Positions 9,453 to 20,000 of a stretch of 64,000 bases of DNA are shown piece after piece. Both the position numbers and the translations under genes were made by a program. The notes under the pieces were generated by a model. It was not told where the DNA came from, did no database searches, and worked only from the letters and a program-made list of their open reading frames with translations. The stretch spans positions 1 through 64,000 of the forward strand of contig CAIYQZ010000050.1 of NCBI GenBank assembly GCA_903928495.1, in the 5' to 3' direction. The first letter of the stretch is position 1. Each line of letters opens with the position of its first letter. Source of the stretch: an uncultured bacterium (GTDB taxonomy: Bacteria; Pseudomonadota; Gammaproteobacteria; Burkholderiales; Burkholderiaceae_C).

Positions 9453-10670
9453 ATGGCAACCACAGCCCCATCTGGAAACAAAGAAGTCGTATTTGAATGG
9501 CAGGGCAAAGACCGCAACGGGAAAATCGTTCGCGGTGAGATGCGTGCCATGGGCGAGAACCAGGTACAGGCCTCACTGCGCCGGCAGGGGATACTTCCAA
9601 CCAAGATCAAGAAACGACGCATGTCCAGCGGGCAGAGAATCAAGCCCAAAGACTTGGCCATTTTCACCCGCCAACTCGCCACCATGATGAAAGCAGGTGT
9701 TCCTCTGTTGCAAGCGTTCGACATAGTGGGACGTGGCAACGCCAACGCAAGCGTAGCCAAACTGCTGAATGACATCCGCATGGATGTTGAGACAGGTACG
9801 TCCTTGAACGCGGCCTTTCGCAAGTTTCCAATGTATTTCGACAACCTGTATTGCAATCTGGTCGAAGCAGGCGAAGCCGCCGGTATCTTGGATCAATTAC
9901 TGGACCGCCTGGCGGTTTACATGGAGAAGACCGAAGCCATCAAATCAAAAATCAAGTCGGCGCTGATGTACCCCATATCCGTCGTGATCGTGGCATTTGT
10001 GGTGGTGGCCGTGATCATGATTTTTGTGGTGCCAGCGTTCAAAGAAACCTTTACGTCGTTTGGAGCCGACTTGCCGGCGCCGACCTTGTTCGTGATGGCC
10101 ATCAGCGAAATTTTCGTGGCGTACTGGTGGCTGATCTTCGGTGTGATCGGCGGTGGCTTTTATTTCTTCATGCAAGCATGGAAGCGAAACGAAAAGGTCC
10201 AGATGTTCATGGACAGACTGATGCTGAAGATGCCTGTTTTTGGCGTGCTTGTCGAAAAGTCTGTGATTGCGCGTTGGACGCGCACGCTGGCCACCATGTT
10301 TGCAGCAGGTGTCCCTTTGGTTGAGGCACTCGACTCCGTCGGGGGGGCATCAGGCAACTCGGTTTATCAGGCTGCCACGGCAAAGATTCAGCAGGAAGTC
10401 TCCAGTGGCACCAGCCTCACAGCGGCCATGACCAATGCAAACGTCTTTCCATCCATGGTTCTGCAGATGTGCGCCATTGGTGAAGAGTCGGGATCCATTG
10501 ACCATATGCTGGGCAAGGCCGCAGACTTTTATGAGGCGGAGGTGGATGACATGGTGGCAGGCCTGTCCAGTTTGATGGAACCCATCATCATTGTGTTTCT
10601 GGGTGGCCTCATTGGCGGCATTGTGGTGGCCATGTACCTCCCCATTTTCAAGCTGGGTCAGGTGGTCTGA
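9453..10670 (+). CDS. pilC: Type IV pilus inner membrane platform protein PilC
   Basis: Inner-membrane platform on which PilB acts to assemble pilin. The 405 residues contain two T2SSF domains, each with the pattern LATMxxAGVPLxxALD (LATMMKAGVPLLQAFD, later LATMFAAGVPLVEALD). Three hydrophobic membrane segments are visible: around the KSALMYPISVVIVAF region, GVIGGGFYFF, and the C-terminal PIIIVFLGGLIGGIVVAMYLPIF. The start MATTAPSGNKEVVFEW at 9453 is chosen over an upstream ATG at 9372 that lies inside pilB. The stop TGA overlaps the pilD ATG. Confidence 0.95.
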   Translation: MATTAPSGNKEVVFEWQGKDRNGKIVRGEMRAMGENQVQASLRRQGILPTKIKKRRMSSGQRIKPKDLAIFTRQLATMMKAGVPLLQAFDIVGRGNANASVAKLLNDIRMDVETGTSLNAAFRKFPMYFDNLYCNLVEAGEAAGILDQLLDRLAVYMEKTEAIKSKIKSALMYPISVVIVAFVVVAVIMIFVVPAFKETFTSFGADLPAPTLFVMAISEIFVAYWWLIFGVIGGGFYFFMQAWKRNEKVQMFMDRLMLKMPVFGVLVEKSVIARWTRTLATMFAAGVPLVEALDSVGGASGNSVYQAATAKIQQEVSSGTSLTAAMTNANVFPSMVLQMCAIGEESGSIDHMLGKAADFYEAEVDDMVAGLSSLMEPIIIVFLGGLIGGIVVAMYLPIFKLGQVV

Positions 10671-11512
10671 TGGTTGTGTCAGCCGAGTTTGATGTGGCAC
10701 TGGCCGCGGTGATGGGACTGCTGATCGGCAGTTTTCTCAATGTGGTGATACATCGGTTGCCCAAAATGATGGAGCGTCAGTGGCAGCAGGAATGTGCATC
10801 TCTGTCAGGGAAAGAAGCGCCGCCGCAAGATGCGTACAACCTGTGGGTACCGCGTTCCGCCTGCTCGCATTGCGGCCATCACATCCGCTGGTATGAAAAC
10901 ATACCGGTCATGAGTTACGTTTTCCTGCGAGGAAAATGTTCGGCATGTGGCACACGAATTTCCTGGCGCTACCCAACGATCGAACTGCTGACCGGGGGCT
11001 TGTTCGCCGCCTGTGTTGCACATTGGGGGCTGACGCCTGCCGCATTGGCTTGGTGCGCTTTCGGGGCAGTGTTGCTGACCCTCGGCGTGATCGACTGGGA
11101 CACCACATTGCTTCCCGATGACCTGACGCTCCCACTGTTATGGGGTGGCCTTTGCGCGGCAGCGCTGGGTTTGACGAACACCTCCGTGACATCGGCACTT
11201 TGGGGAGCCGTTGCTGGCTACATGTCATTGTGGCTGGTCTTCTGGGCGTTCAAGCTCGCCACAGGCAAAGACGGCATGGGTTACGGCGACTTCAAGCTGT
11301 TTGCGGCGTTGGGGGCATGGTTTGGTTGGCAAGCCCTGGTCCCCATCATTCTGATGGCGTCGGTCGCAGGTGCAGTGATTGGCATCATCATGAAGTTTTC
11401 CAGCAACCTGCGTGAAGGTGGCTATGTCCCTTTCGGCCCTTTTCTGGCCATTGCAGGCTTCACCGCCATGTGGGCAACGCCCGCCCGCATGCTTGAATTT
11501 GTAGGGCTTTGA
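10670..11512 (+). CDS. pilD: Prepilin peptidase and N-methyltransferase PilD
   Basis: Cleaves type IV prepilins before Phe and methylates the new N-terminus, in the inner membrane. The 280 residues carry two zinc-binding Cys pairs at 65/68 and 90/93 in the cytoplasmic methyltransferase domain. The two catalytic Asp motifs are VIDWDTTLLPDD and GMGYGDFKLFAALGAW. About seven to eight hydrophobic segments follow. It overlaps pilC (TGATG) and coaE (TGATG), so the four genes are one translational unit. Confidence 0.96.
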   Translation: MVVSAEFDVALAAVMGLLIGSFLNVVIHRLPKMMERQWQQECASLSGKEAPPQDAYNLWVPRSACSHCGHHIRWYENIPVMSYVFLRGKCSACGTRISWRYPTIELLTGGLFAACVAHWGLTPAALAWCAFGAVLLTLGVIDWDTTLLPDDLTLPLLWGGLCAAALGLTNTSVTSALWGAVAGYMSLWLVFWAFKLATGKDGMGYGDFKLFAALGAWFGWQALVPIILMASVAGAVIGIIMKFSSNLREGGYVPFGPFLAIAGFTAMWATPARMLEFVGL

Positions 11513-12108
11513 TGCCGCGGCTTGTGCTTGGCCTGACCGGTGGCATTGGCAGCGGAAAAACAACCGTAGGCCAGATGCTGGCCGCACAAGGCTGCGGCCT
11601 GATCGACGCCGACGCAATAGCGCATGCCGTGACGGCTTGCGGTGGGCGAGCCATTGGGGCCATCGCCCAGACATTTGGCAACGAGTTCATCACATCCGAC
11701 GGTGCATTGGACCGGTCTCGCATGCGGCAACTGGTGTTTGACGATGAAACCGCACGTCAGAAGTTGCAATCGGTCATTCACCCTCTCGTTGCTGACGAAA
11801 TCAACCTGGCTTTGGCCAAGACTTGTCAGTCCGTTGTGGTGATCGATGTGCCTCTCCTGGTTGAATCTGGGCATTGGCGGGCCAAGTGTGACCGTGTGCT
11901 GGTGGTGGATTGCTCGGTGACAACACAAATGCAGCGCGTACGGGACCGAAATGGCTGGGCAACCGCAATGATTGAGTCAGTGATCCAATCTCAGGCGCCC
12001 AGGCACGTGCGCATTGCTGCGGCAGACGCGGTTCTGTGCAACGACCACGTCTCGCTCGGCGAATTGTCCGCATCCGTAGATGCGTTCGCCCACTCGCTGG
12101 GGCTATGA
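11512..12108 (+). CDS. coaE: Dephospho-CoA kinase
   Basis: Last step of CoA synthesis: phosphorylates the 3'-OH of dephospho-CoA. The 198 residues have a P-loop at about 8-16 (LTGGIGSGKTT), DADAIAH for substrate binding and VVVIDVPLLVESGHW. The ATG at 11512 overlaps the pilD TGA. The neighbourhood pilBCD-coaE-zapD-yacG is conserved in Burkholderiales. Confidence 0.95.
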   Translation: MPRLVLGLTGGIGSGKTTVGQMLAAQGCGLIDADAIAHAVTACGGRAIGAIAQTFGNEFITSDGALDRSRMRQLVFDDETARQKLQSVIHPLVADEINLALAKTCQSVVVIDVPLLVESGHWRAKCDRVLVVDCSVTTQMQRVRDRNGWATAMIESVIQSQAPRHVRIAAADAVLCNDHVSLGELSASVDAFAHSLGL

Positions 12109-12145
12109 TGTTTGCCTGTCAGCCACCCACCGCCATGCAATCACC

Positions 12146-12901
12146 GTGATTTTGTACGAGTACCCATTCAACGAACGCATACGCACCTACTTGCGTCTGG
12201 AGCACCTGTTTCAGCGCTTGGTGACATTGGTGGCTCGGGAAGACGCCTTGGATCACCACTTTGCGTTGTACACGCTGTTTGAGATGATGGACGTGGCGTC
12301 ACGCGCCGACATGAAGTCCGATGTTCTGAAAGACCTTGAGAAGCAAAAGCAAATACTCAATGGCTACCGGGGCAACCCAGCAATCTCCGAGCAGGCACTT
12401 GATCAGGTCATCGCCCAGATAGACAGTTACTTCACGAATCTGAGCCAATTGGTGGGAAAGACCGGCCAGTCTCTCACCGAGAACGATTGGCTGATGGGCA
12501 TCCGCAGTCGCATCTCCATACCCGGCGGCACCTGTGAATTTGACCTGCCCGCATACTTCGATTGGCAACACAAGCCCTCGGAGGTCCGCCGCGCAGATCT
12601 GGCACGGTGGTGCCAGACGGTACAACCACTGTCAGAAGGCATTGGCTTTCTTCTCCAGATGCTTCGCGACTCAGGCATGCCTCAGAAAGTGGTGGTCACC
12701 GCCGGTCAGTTCCAGCAGAACTTGCCGCAAGGGCGCACCTTCCAGCTGCTTCGGCTGCGCTTGGATGCGGACAGTGGATTTGTGCCCGAGATCAGTGGCA
12801 ACCGCTTGATGGTGTCGGTGAGAATGATGCGACTCGGTGACGATGGTCGATTGCATGCAGCCACCGAGGACGCTTCGTTTGAGCTGACCATGTGTTCATG
12901 A
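12146..12901 (+). CDS. zapD: Cell division protein ZapD
   Basis: Cross-links FtsZ filaments at the division ring. The 251 residues begin MILYEYPFNERIRTYLRLE, the canonical ZapD start, which requires GTG 12146 as initiator. Other family features are HFALYTLFEMMDVASRADMK, DWLMGIRSRISIPGGTC and the C-terminal VSVRMMRLGDDGR. The upstream in-frame ATG at 12080 lies within coaE and is rejected. The yacG ATG overlaps its stop as ATGA. Confidence 0.94.
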   Translation: MILYEYPFNERIRTYLRLEHLFQRLVTLVAREDALDHHFALYTLFEMMDVASRADMKSDVLKDLEKQKQILNGYRGNPAISEQALDQVIAQIDSYFTNLSQLVGKTGQSLTENDWLMGIRSRISIPGGTCEFDLPAYFDWQHKPSEVRRADLARWCQTVQPLSEGIGFLLQMLRDSGMPQKVVVTAGQFQQNLPQGRTFQLLRLRLDADSGFVPEISGNRLMVSVRMMRLGDDGRLHAATEDASFELTMCS

Positions 12902-13101
12902 GCGATCGCCAAGTGCCCACCGAACGTACCGTGGCATGCCCTCAATGCGGTGGCCCGAGTCTTTTTTCCCCGCGCAATGCCTTCAGGCCATTTTGCAGTC
13001 AGCGCTGCAAGCTCGGAGACTTGGGTCGTTGGGCGAGCGAAGATTTTCGGGTGCCAGATGCAACACCACCCGACACGGGTTCAGATCGAATAATTCAATA
13101 A
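12898..13101 (+). CDS. yacG: DNA gyrase inhibitor / zinc-binding protein YacG
   Basis: Small zinc protein; in E. coli YacG binds GyrB and inhibits gyrase. The 67 residues have four zinc-ligand cysteines at 14, 17, 33 and 37 (CPQC and CSQRC) followed by the family signature CKLGDLGRWASE. The ATG overlaps the zapD stop. The last codons (RIIQ and TAA) run up to repeat copy D, which separates it from the convergent mutT. Confidence 0.93.
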   Translation: MSDRQVPTERTVACPQCGGPSLFSPRNAFRPFCSQRCKLGDLGRWASEDFRVPDATPPDTGSDRIIQ

Positions 13102-13144
13102 AATTGGCATCCAGCGCTTTATTTTATTGAATAGTTTGCTATTT
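13098..13144 (-). repeat. Dispersed ~45-bp repeat, copy D (between yacG and mutT)
   Basis: Read on the minus strand it starts ATAGCAAACTATTCAATA just after the mutT stop and ends AAGCGCTGGATGCC. It belongs to the GCGCTG subfamily. It bridges the stops of two convergent genes and occupies the whole gap. Confidence 0.8.
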
Positions 13145-13616
13145 ATTCAGATAACCACTGAAGCACTGGAAGGGTGCCGGCCAGCACAGGCGTGACAGTC
13201 ACTGGCAACTGCTGCCAGTCAAAGAGTTGGCCTTCCCGCATGACCAAGTCACCCCGCCAACGGCTGACCTTGCAAAAATGCAAGCGCACCAGCGCGTGAG
13301 GGTAGTCCACCACTTGTTCACGCCAACGCTCGACGTGCTCAATCTCGATGCCCAGTTCCTCATGCAGTTCTCGCGCAAGAGCAATCTCCACGGACTCACC
13401 CGCTTCAAGCTTGCCCCCTGGAAACTCCCAGTGCCCCTCGTACGACTTGCCGCGTGGGCGAGTGGTCAGTAAAAATCTCCCATCGGGCTGCACCAGAATG
13501 CCCACAGCCACATCGGTGCATGGACGCTTGGTCTCCCCCGCTGTGCCGTCTCGGGCAAGGTGGGCATCCACCACCAGCGTCTGGGGTCCAGTCACACAAA
13601 GCAAGTCGTGGCTCAT
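13143..13616 (-). CDS. mutT: 8-oxo-dGTP diphosphatase, Nudix family (MutT-like)
   Basis: Hydrolyses oxidised nucleotides such as 8-oxo-dGTP. The 157 residues contain the Nudix box GGKLEAGESVEIALARELH-EELGI at about 66-89, preceded by GHWEFPG. The N-terminal ~35 residues ([13 protein letters not shown]...) are longer than in E. coli MutT. The ATG at 13616 is supported by an ATGA overlap with the upstream ATPase gene. The stop lies at the edge of repeat copy D. Confidence 0.9.
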   Translation of the reverse strand: MSHDLLCVTGPQTLVVDAHLARDGTAGETKRPCTDVAVGILVQPDGRFLLTTRPRGKSYEGHWEFPGGKLEAGESVEIALARELHEELGIEIEHVERWREQVVDYPHALVRLHFCKVSRWRGDLVMREGQLFDWQQLPVTVTPVLAGTLPVLQWLSE

Positions 13617-14491
13617 GCCAAGCGAGCCCCCGCAAAATCACGGGCAAACTGGTAGGCCACACGGCCGCTGCGGGAGCCACGCTCCAACGCCCACACCAGG
13701 GCCTGAGGTCTGGCTGCCTCCACCTCGGGCTTGGGCACACCGAAATGCTGCAGCCACTGCGCCACGATGGCCAGATACTCGTCTTGGCTGAAGGGATAAA
13801 AGCTGACCCACAGGCCAAAGCGCTCAGACAAAGAAATCTTTTCCTCAATCACTTCACCCGGGTGAACCTCCCCGTCGTCGGTGTGGGTGTAGCTGAGGTT
13901 GTCCTTCATGTACTCAGGCAGCAAATGGCGGCGGTTGCTGGTGGCGTAGATCAACACGTTGGCGCTGGTGGCAGACACTGAGCCGTCCAAAATGGACTTG
14001 AGCGCTTTGTAGCCCGACTCACCCTCGTCAAAACTGAGGTCGTCACAAAACACAATGAACCGTTCAGGCCGACTGCCCACCAAGTCGATCAGATCGGGCA
14101 GGTCCACCAGATCAGCCTTGTCCACTTCGATCAGACGCAAGCCTTGCGGGGCAAACGCGTTGAGACACGCCTTGATGAGAGACGACTTGCCTGTGCCCCG
14201 GGCACCGGTCAGCAGCACATTGTTGGCCGACCGACCGGCCACAAACTGCTGTGTGTTCCGCACGATTTTTTCTTTTTGTGCGTCGACCTCACACACGTCG
14301 GCCAGTTGCAGCGGGGCCACCAACCCCACAGGATCAAGGCGACCGGGCGCAGAGCCTCGACGACGGTAACGGAATGCCACAGAAGCGCCCCAATCGGGCT
14401 CGGCCACAGCCGAAGCACCAGGTAACACTGCTTCCAAACGCGTCAGCAGGGCTTCAACGCGGCCCAGCACGCGCTCCAACGCATCGCTCAT
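13613..14491 (-). CDS. ATP-binding protein, DUF815 (AAA-type)
   Basis: Predicted cytoplasmic AAA ATPase of unknown substrate. The 292 residues have a Walker A motif GARGTGKSS near 97-105 and a Walker B-like segment [31 protein letters not shown] may be a sensor-1 region. The domain matches the DUF815 family. It overlaps argJ upstream and mutT downstream, both as ATGA, so three genes are translationally coupled. Association with MutT and ArgJ is a conserved Burkholderiales arrangement whose meaning is unknown. Confidence 0.88.
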   Translation of the reverse strand: MSDALERVLGRVEALLTRLEAVLPGASAVAEPDWGASVAFRYRRRGSAPGRLDPVGLVAPLQLADVCEVDAQKEKIVRNTQQFVAGRSANNVLLTGARGTGKSSLIKACLNAFAPQGLRLIEVDKADLVDLPDLIDLVGSRPERFIVFCDDLSFDEGESGYKALKSILDGSVSATSANVLIYATSNRRHLLPEYMKDNLSYTHTDDGEVHPGEVIEEKISLSERFGLWVSFYPFSQDEYLAIVAQWLQHFGVPKPEVEAARPQALVWALERGSRSGRVAYQFARDFAGARLA

Positions 14492-15717
14492 GAACGGTAA
14501 TCGGCGTTGATGGTGACGTAGTCGTGGCTGAAATCGCAGGTCCAGACCGTGTCGACACAGTTGCCGCGCCCCAACCCCACGCGAACCGTGATCTCAGACT
14601 GCGCCATCACGCGAGCCCCATCGGCCTCCTGGTAATCTGGATGTCGGCCGCCACGGGTCACCACGTGCACATCGTCGAGGTGCAGTTCAATGAGACCTTG
14701 ATCCAGATCGGCGATTCCGGCGTAACCCACAGCTGCCAGGATGCGCCCCAAGTTCGGGTCGCTGGCAAAAAACGCTGTTTTCACCAATGGCGAATGAGCG
14801 ATGGCATACGCTGCTTTCAGGCACTCTTCGGTTGTCTTGCCGCCCTCGACACGCACGCTGATGAACTTGGTGGCACCCTCTCCGTCACGCACCATGGCGT
14901 GTGCCAGGTGCTGGGTAACAGCCAACAGAGCCTCTGTCAGTGCAATACCGTCGGCGCTGGTCAGATCGGTGATCCGCGGGTTTCCCGCCTGGTGTGTAGC
15001 CACCAGCAGGAAGGAGTCATTGGTGGAGGTGTCACCGTCCACCGTCACGCGGTTGAACGACTGGTCTGCCAGTGTTTTGCACAAGGGTTGTACCAGCGCC
15101 GGGTCGATGTGGGCATCGGTGGCCACAAAACCCAGCATCGTGGCCATGTTGGGGCGGATCATGCCAGCGCCTTTGGCCATGCCTGTGACGGTCACGGTTC
15201 GGCCACCCAGCACCACTTGGCGACTGATGGCTTTGGGCTGTGTGTCGGTCGTCATGATGGCCTGCGCAGCACGCAACCAGTTGGCGCTGTTGGCGTCAGC
15301 CAAGGCGGCGGGCAAGCCTGCCACCACGCGGTCGGCGGGCAACTGCTCCATGATCACGCCCGTGGAAAACGGAAGCACCTGCTGTGGTTTCACACCCAAT
15401 TGGCTCGCCATGGCCTCACACACCAAACGCGCGCGGGCAAGCCCCTCGGCCCCTGTGCCAGCATTTGCGTTGCCGGTGTTGATCACCATCGCGCGAATAG
15501 GTGCCCCCTCAGCCAAATGCTCGCGACACACTTGAACGGGTGCTGCGCAAAACCGGTTCAGCGTGAAAACAGCGCCCACCGTGGCGCCTTCGTCCAGCAA
15601 CAACACAGTGAGGTCTTTTCGGTTGGCCTTGCGGACACCCGCCTCGGTCACCCCCAGCCGAAAACCGGCCACGGGGTGCAACTCTTCAGCGCTGGGAATG
15701 GGCAAATTCACGGGCAT
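14488..15717 (-). CDS. argJ: Bifunctional ornithine acetyltransferase / N-acetylglutamate synthase
   Basis: Recycles the acetyl group from N-acetylornithine to glutamate in arginine synthesis. It self-cleaves before the conserved Thr in [16 protein letters not shown] (about 190), producing two chains. The 409 residues also show [13 protein letters not shown]. No acetyl-CoA-dependent synthase domain is appended; whether it also uses acetyl-CoA cannot be read from the sequence. It lies 23 bp downstream of secA and overlaps the ATPase gene. Confidence 0.95.
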   Translation of the reverse strand: MPVNLPIPSAEELHPVAGFRLGVTEAGVRKANRKDLTVLLLDEGATVGAVFTLNRFCAAPVQVCREHLAEGAPIRAMVINTGNANAGTGAEGLARARLVCEAMASQLGVKPQQVLPFSTGVIMEQLPADRVVAGLPAALADANSANWLRAAQAIMTTDTQPKAISRQVVLGGRTVTVTGMAKGAGMIRPNMATMLGFVATDAHIDPALVQPLCKTLADQSFNRVTVDGDTSTNDSFLLVATHQAGNPRITDLTSADGIALTEALLAVTQHLAHAMVRDGEGATKFISVRVEGGKTTEECLKAAYAIAHSPLVKTAFFASDPNLGRILAAVGYAGIADLDQGLIELHLDDVHVVTRGGRHPDYQEADGARVMAQSEITVRVGLGRGNCVDTVWTCDFSHDYVTINADYRS

Positions 15718-15740
15718 GGTTTGAGCTCCAATTCAACACA

Positions 15741-18500
15741 TCAAGCCAGTTTGCCGTGGCAATGCTTGTACTTTTGACCGCTGCCACAGGGACATGGCTC
15801 GTTGCGTCCGACACGGGGCACATCGGTCGCGGCGATTCTTTGTCCGCTGGTTTGAGCGTCCACAATGGTCTCTACCTCGCCAGTCTCGGTGGGCGCGGTG
15901 TACACAATGTTGGAAATATGCTCGGCCTTGTTTTCAATTTGCTGGGCAGCTTCGTTGAGTTGGTCTGGAGACTGCACACGCACGTTCATGAGCACGCGCG
16001 TGACTTCGTTCTTCACGCTGTCAAGCAATTGACCGAACAGCTCGAAAGCCTCGCGTTTGTATTCCTGCTTGGGCTGCTTTTGGGCATAACCTCGCAGGTG
16101 AATGCCTTGCCGCAGGTAATCCAAAGCACTCAGATGCTCTCGCCAGTGGGTATCAAGGCTTTGCAACAACACCATTCGCTGGAAAGACTGGAAGTTGTCT
16201 TCGCCAGCCAGTTGAAGTTTGCTTTCGAAAACCTGGTTCGCAGCAGCTATCACACGGGCGACGATGTCTTCATCTGTGAGCGACTCCGCTGATTCGAGCA
16301 GTGCTTGCAACACCACCTCAACAGACCATTCGTCGCGCAACGCCATCTCCAGCGTTGCCAGATCCCACTGTTCTTCAACGCTTTCAAACGGCACATACTG
16401 ATGTACCAGATCCGTGAAGCATCCCTCCCGCAAAGAGGTGATTTGCTCCTTCAGATCAGACGCGTCAAGTATGTCGTTGCGCTGCTGGTAGATGACCTTG
16501 CGCTGGTCGTTCGATACATCGTCGTATTCCAGCAACTGCTTGCGAATATCGAAGTTGCGGGCTTCCACCTTGCGCTGGGCAGACTCGATGCTGCGAGTCA
16601 CGATGCCAGCTTCAATGGCCTCGCCCTCAGGCATTTTCAGGCGATCCATGATGGCGCGCACGCGGTCACCCGCAAAAATGCGCATCAATGAATCATCCAA
16701 GCTCAGGTAGAAACGCGAAGAACCGGGATCACCCTGGCGGCCAGAACGACCACGCAACTGGTTGTCAATGCGGCGTGATTCATGCCTCTCAGTCGCAATG
16801 ATGCGCAAGCCACCCAATGATTTGACCAATTCATGGTCTTTCTCCCATTGCTGGCGGATCTCTGCCACACGAGCGGCGCGGGCACCCTCATCGAGTGAAG
16901 GGTCGGCATCCACTGCCGACACCAGCTTTTCCAGGTTACCTCCCAACATGATGTCGGTACCGCGACCGGCCATGTTGGTGGCAATGGTGATCATTCCAGG
17001 ACGACCGGCCTGAATGATGATGTCGGCCTCACGGGCGTGTTGCTTTGCGTTCAGGACTTGATGGGGCAAACCCGCTTTGTCCAGCAGGCCGGAGATGATT
17101 TCAGAATTCTCGATCGACGAAGTTCCCACCAACACTGGCTGTCCTCGCTCGTGGCATTCCCGAATGTCGGCAATCGCCGCGTTGTACTTCTCGGGAGTGG
17201 TCTTGTAAACACGGTCCAGTTGATCATCACGACGGCTGGGGCGATTGGGCGGAATGACAACGGTCTCAAGCCCGTAAATCTCCTGAAACTCGTAGGCTTC
17301 GGTATCCGCTGTACCCGTCATACCCGACAACTTGCCGTAGAGCCGGAAATAGTTCTGGAAGGTGATGGAGGCAAGCGTCTGGTTTTCAGCCTGAATTTGC
17401 ACACCCTCTTTGGCCTCGACAGCCTGGTGCAGCCCATCGCTCCAGCGGCGACCGGTCATCAACCGCCCGGTGAATTCATCAACAATGACGATCTCGCCAT
17501 CTTGCACCACGTAATGCTGGTCCCGGTGGTAGACATGATGGGCACGGAGCGATGCATTCAAATGGTGCATCAAGGAGATATTGGCCGGGTCGTATAGCGA
17601 GGCACCTTCGGGCAGCAAACCGGTTGACGCCAAGATACGTTCGGCCGTTTCATGCCCTTGCTCGGTCAGAAAGATCTGGTGTGACTTTTCATCCAGCGTG
17701 AAGTCACCTGGCTTGGTGACACCTTCCCCGGTACGGGGATCCGCTTCGCCTTCCTGGCGTGTGAGCATTGGCGCCACTTGGTTGATGGCCAAGTACATCG
17801 CCGTATGGTCTTCGGCTTGACCACTGATGATGAGGGGCGTTCGGGCCTCATCGATCAGGATCGAATCCACCTCATCAACGATGGCGTAACTCAGCTTGCG
17901 CTGCACACGGTCAGCGGCCTCGTAGACCATGTTGTCGCGCAGGTAGTCGAAACCAAATTCGTTATTGGTACCGTAGGTAATGTCAGCAGCGTAGGCAGCC
18001 TGCTTGTCAGCGCGCTGCATCTGGGGCAAGTTCATGCCAACCGTCAAACCCAGAAATCCGTACAGCCTGCCCATCCATTCGGCATCTCGGCTGGCCAAGT
18101 AGTCGTTCACTGTTACCACGTGCACACCGTTGCCAGTCAAGGCATTCAGATACACCGGCAATGTAGCCGTCAGCGTTTTGCCCTCGCCGGTTCGCATCTC
18201 GGCGACTTTTCCGTTGTGCAACGCAAGCCCACCAACCAGCTGGACATCGAAGTGACGCATTTTCATCACGCGCTTGCTGGCTTCTCGCACCACGGCAAAA
18301 GCCTCTGGCAACACAGAGTCGAGGGTTTGCCCTTCGGCCAGTCGCTGCTTGAATTCAACCGTCTTCTGACGCAAGGCATCGTCCGTCAATTGCTCCAGCT
18401 CGGGCTCCAGTGCATTTATTTTGGCTACCGTCTTGCGGTACGTCTTCAATAGGCGGTCGTTGCGACTGCCGAAAATTTTGGTGAGGAAGTTGGTGGCCAT
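15741..18500 (-). CDS. secA: Preprotein translocase ATPase SecA
   Basis: Motor that drives unfolded preproteins through SecYEG. The 919 residues are full length. They show Walker A in [14 protein letters not shown], the DEAD-like box [34 protein letters not shown] and [19 protein letters not shown]. The C-terminal zinc finger [17 protein letters not shown] binds SecB in the family. The 189-bp leader to the M23 gene shows no obvious SecM-like arrest ORF. Confidence 0.98.
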   Translation of the reverse strand: MATNFLTKIFGSRNDRLLKTYRKTVAKINALEPELEQLTDDALRQKTVEFKQRLAEGQTLDSVLPEAFAVVREASKRVMKMRHFDVQLVGGLALHNGKVAEMRTGEGKTLTATLPVYLNALTGNGVHVVTVNDYLASRDAEWMGRLYGFLGLTVGMNLPQMQRADKQAAYAADITYGTNNEFGFDYLRDNMVYEAADRVQRKLSYAIVDEVDSILIDEARTPLIISGQAEDHTAMYLAINQVAPMLTRQEGEADPRTGEGVTKPGDFTLDEKSHQIFLTEQGHETAERILASTGLLPEGASLYDPANISLMHHLNASLRAHHVYHRDQHYVVQDGEIVIVDEFTGRLMTGRRWSDGLHQAVEAKEGVQIQAENQTLASITFQNYFRLYGKLSGMTGTADTEAYEFQEIYGLETVVIPPNRPSRRDDQLDRVYKTTPEKYNAAIADIRECHERGQPVLVGTSSIENSEIISGLLDKAGLPHQVLNAKQHAREADIIIQAGRPGMITIATNMAGRGTDIMLGGNLEKLVSAVDADPSLDEGARAARVAEIRQQWEKDHELVKSLGGLRIIATERHESRRIDNQLRGRSGRQGDPGSSRFYLSLDDSLMRIFAGDRVRAIMDRLKMPEGEAIEAGIVTRSIESAQRKVEARNFDIRKQLLEYDDVSNDQRKVIYQQRNDILDASDLKEQITSLREGCFTDLVHQYVPFESVEEQWDLATLEMALRDEWSVEVVLQALLESAESLTDEDIVARVIAAANQVFESKLQLAGEDNFQSFQRMVLLQSLDTHWREHLSALDYLRQGIHLRGYAQKQPKQEYKREAFELFGQLLDSVKNEVTRVLMNVRVQSPDQLNEAAQQIENKAEHISNIVYTAPTETGEVETIVDAQTSGQRIAATDVPRVGRNEPCPCGSGQKYKHCHGKLA

Positions 18501-18689
18501 GGACTTGGGACTCGCGCCCCGTCAGTCGTAAAGACTGGCAAAACGGAGAGCATGTGATTGGTATGAAGGACGTTGGCCAGTTGGCCTACGGCTGGATCGC
18601 AAATGGAGCTTAACTGCGCATTTTAAACCCCAGCCCGTCTGAATACAGGATGCAACTCGCCACTGAAAAGTGGCAATGCGCTGGTGCTT

Positions 18690-19640
18690 TTACCGGTTCG
18701 TGGCGCGCTGCAGTGCCATGGCTTTCGATCCACCGTCGCTGCTGGCATCCAGAAACAGCTGGGGATCTTGAGCGGCACCGGCAAGCCATACCTCGAAATG
18801 CAGATGAGGCCCTGTGGAGCGCCCCGAAGAACCCACATCCGCGATGTGCTGCCCACGCTTGACTATGTCGCCGCCCTTCACCAACACACGGGAGGCATGT
18901 GCATAGCGGGTTACCAGATCTTTCCCGTGGTCTATCTCCACCATGTGCCCGTATGCCGGATGGAATTCTTGAACAACTACCACGCCGCCTGCTGCAGCAA
19001 GGATGGGGGTCCCAGGCTCTGCAGCAAAATCGAGCCCGGTGTGCAGTGCTCTTTGCCCGGTCATGGGGTCGATGCGCCAACCAAAGCCAGAGCCAGCCAG
19101 GACATCTTTGACAGGTGATGCCGTGGGTAACATTGCCTTGCGAACCCGGTCCAGAAACAACTGACCTTCAACCGCTGCAAGCCTGTCAGCACTGACATCT
19201 GAATGGCTCGAGAGCTGTTCAATGTGTGCACTCAACTCCGCCATGGTGAGGTATTGCGGATGTGCCAAAACCCCTCCGGCGCCCACTCTGCTTTTTGCAT
19301 CCAGAGCCGGTAAACCGGCCAGCACAGCCAAACGCTCCGCCAGGGCATCCAATTGCACGACTCGCGCCTGCATTTCACCCAAGCGGGTGGCCATGACATC
19401 CAGGTTTTCGCGCAAATACCGCTCTTGGCTTTGACGCTCGACGTTGGACAGCAGGTTAGCCAGCGTGGTGGCAACCGGCCAACCCTGACGAACACCGTGA
19501 ACAAACACCAAGTGATACGTCACCAAAGACGCAAGTATGACGGTCAAGACGGCCGCCGCACCGACCGCGAAAAGTTGCAAACCAGAGATATGAACAGCAC
19601 GTTGCTTTGCAAACCAAGGGTCCGTGATAATCAGATGCAT
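18690..19640 (-). CDS. M23 family metallopeptidase, membrane anchored
   Basis: Probably a periplasmic peptidoglycan endopeptidase or a LytM activator. The 316 residues start with MHLIITDPWFAK, then one transmembrane helix (about 20-45, LFAVGAAAVLTVILASLVTY), a stretch likely helical (about 60-150), and the LytM domain (about 205-300). Zinc ligands are visible: H and D in HTGLDFAAEPGTPI, and HLHFE near the end. A full metal site suggests it is catalytic, unlike EnvC/NlpD. The start codon shares an ATGCAT palindrome with the divergent DUF721 gene. It lies upstream of secA in the same direction. Confidence 0.9.
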   Translation of the reverse strand: MHLIITDPWFAKQRAVHISGLQLFAVGAAAVLTVILASLVTYHLVFVHGVRQGWPVATTLANLLSNVERQSQERYLRENLDVMATRLGEMQARVVQLDALAERLAVLAGLPALDAKSRVGAGGVLAHPQYLTMAELSAHIEQLSSHSDVSADRLAAVEGQLFLDRVRKAMLPTASPVKDVLAGSGFGWRIDPMTGQRALHTGLDFAAEPGTPILAAAGGVVVVQEFHPAYGHMVEIDHGKDLVTRYAHASRVLVKGGDIVKRGQHIADVGSSGRSTGPHLHFEVWLAGAAQDPQLFLDASSDGGSKAMALQRATNR

Positions 19641-19976
19641 GCCAACCTCAGCGCTTCAGTGACAAATCCCAACCATCTGTTGCGTCGTCATGCTGTCTCT
19701 TTGAAAGATGCAGCCGCTGACTCCCCTGTTTTGGCCAAGCTGGGTGGCCTGATTGAGCGTTCCAACCAGCACATGGCAGCCATTGCCCCACACCTGCCCA
19801 CAGGACTGCGAAAATCGGTATCAGCAGGTCCGGTCAATGACGGTGAATGGTGCCTGCTGGTTCGCAGTGGTGCTGTTGCAAGCAAACTGCGTCAATTGTT
19901 GCCAGAACTCGAAGCCCAATTGCTGAGCGCTTCAGGCCAATGCATCAAGATCAGGGTCAAGGTGCTGTCGACTTGA
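19635..19976 (+). CDS. DUF721 / DciA-like protein
   Basis: The 113 residues are consistent with the DUF721 (DciA) family, which includes predicted loaders of the replicative helicase. Features: an N-terminal HLLRRHAVSLKDA segment, LAKLGGLIERSNQH, and a C-terminal half with LLVRSGAVASKLRQLLPELE, the KH-like core. The assignment rests partly on position: in Burkholderiales DUF721 lies beside the M23 gene and secA. The ATG at 19635 overlaps the start codon of the divergent M23 gene. A much longer frame from 19353 runs antisense through the M23 gene and is rejected. Confidence 0.75.
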   Translation: MHANLSASVTNPNHLLRRHAVSLKDAAADSPVLAKLGGLIERSNQHMAAIAPHLPTGLRKSVSAGPVNDGEWCLLVRSGAVASKLRQLLPELEAQLLSASGQCIKIRVKVLST

Positions 19977-20000
19977 ACAGCCAACGGCTTGATGCTTGAG

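Noticed and set aside
18501-18689. SecM-like arrest peptide or riboswitch in the secA leader
   Set aside because: No minus-strand ORF with an arrest-like end and no convincing conserved fold could be seen.
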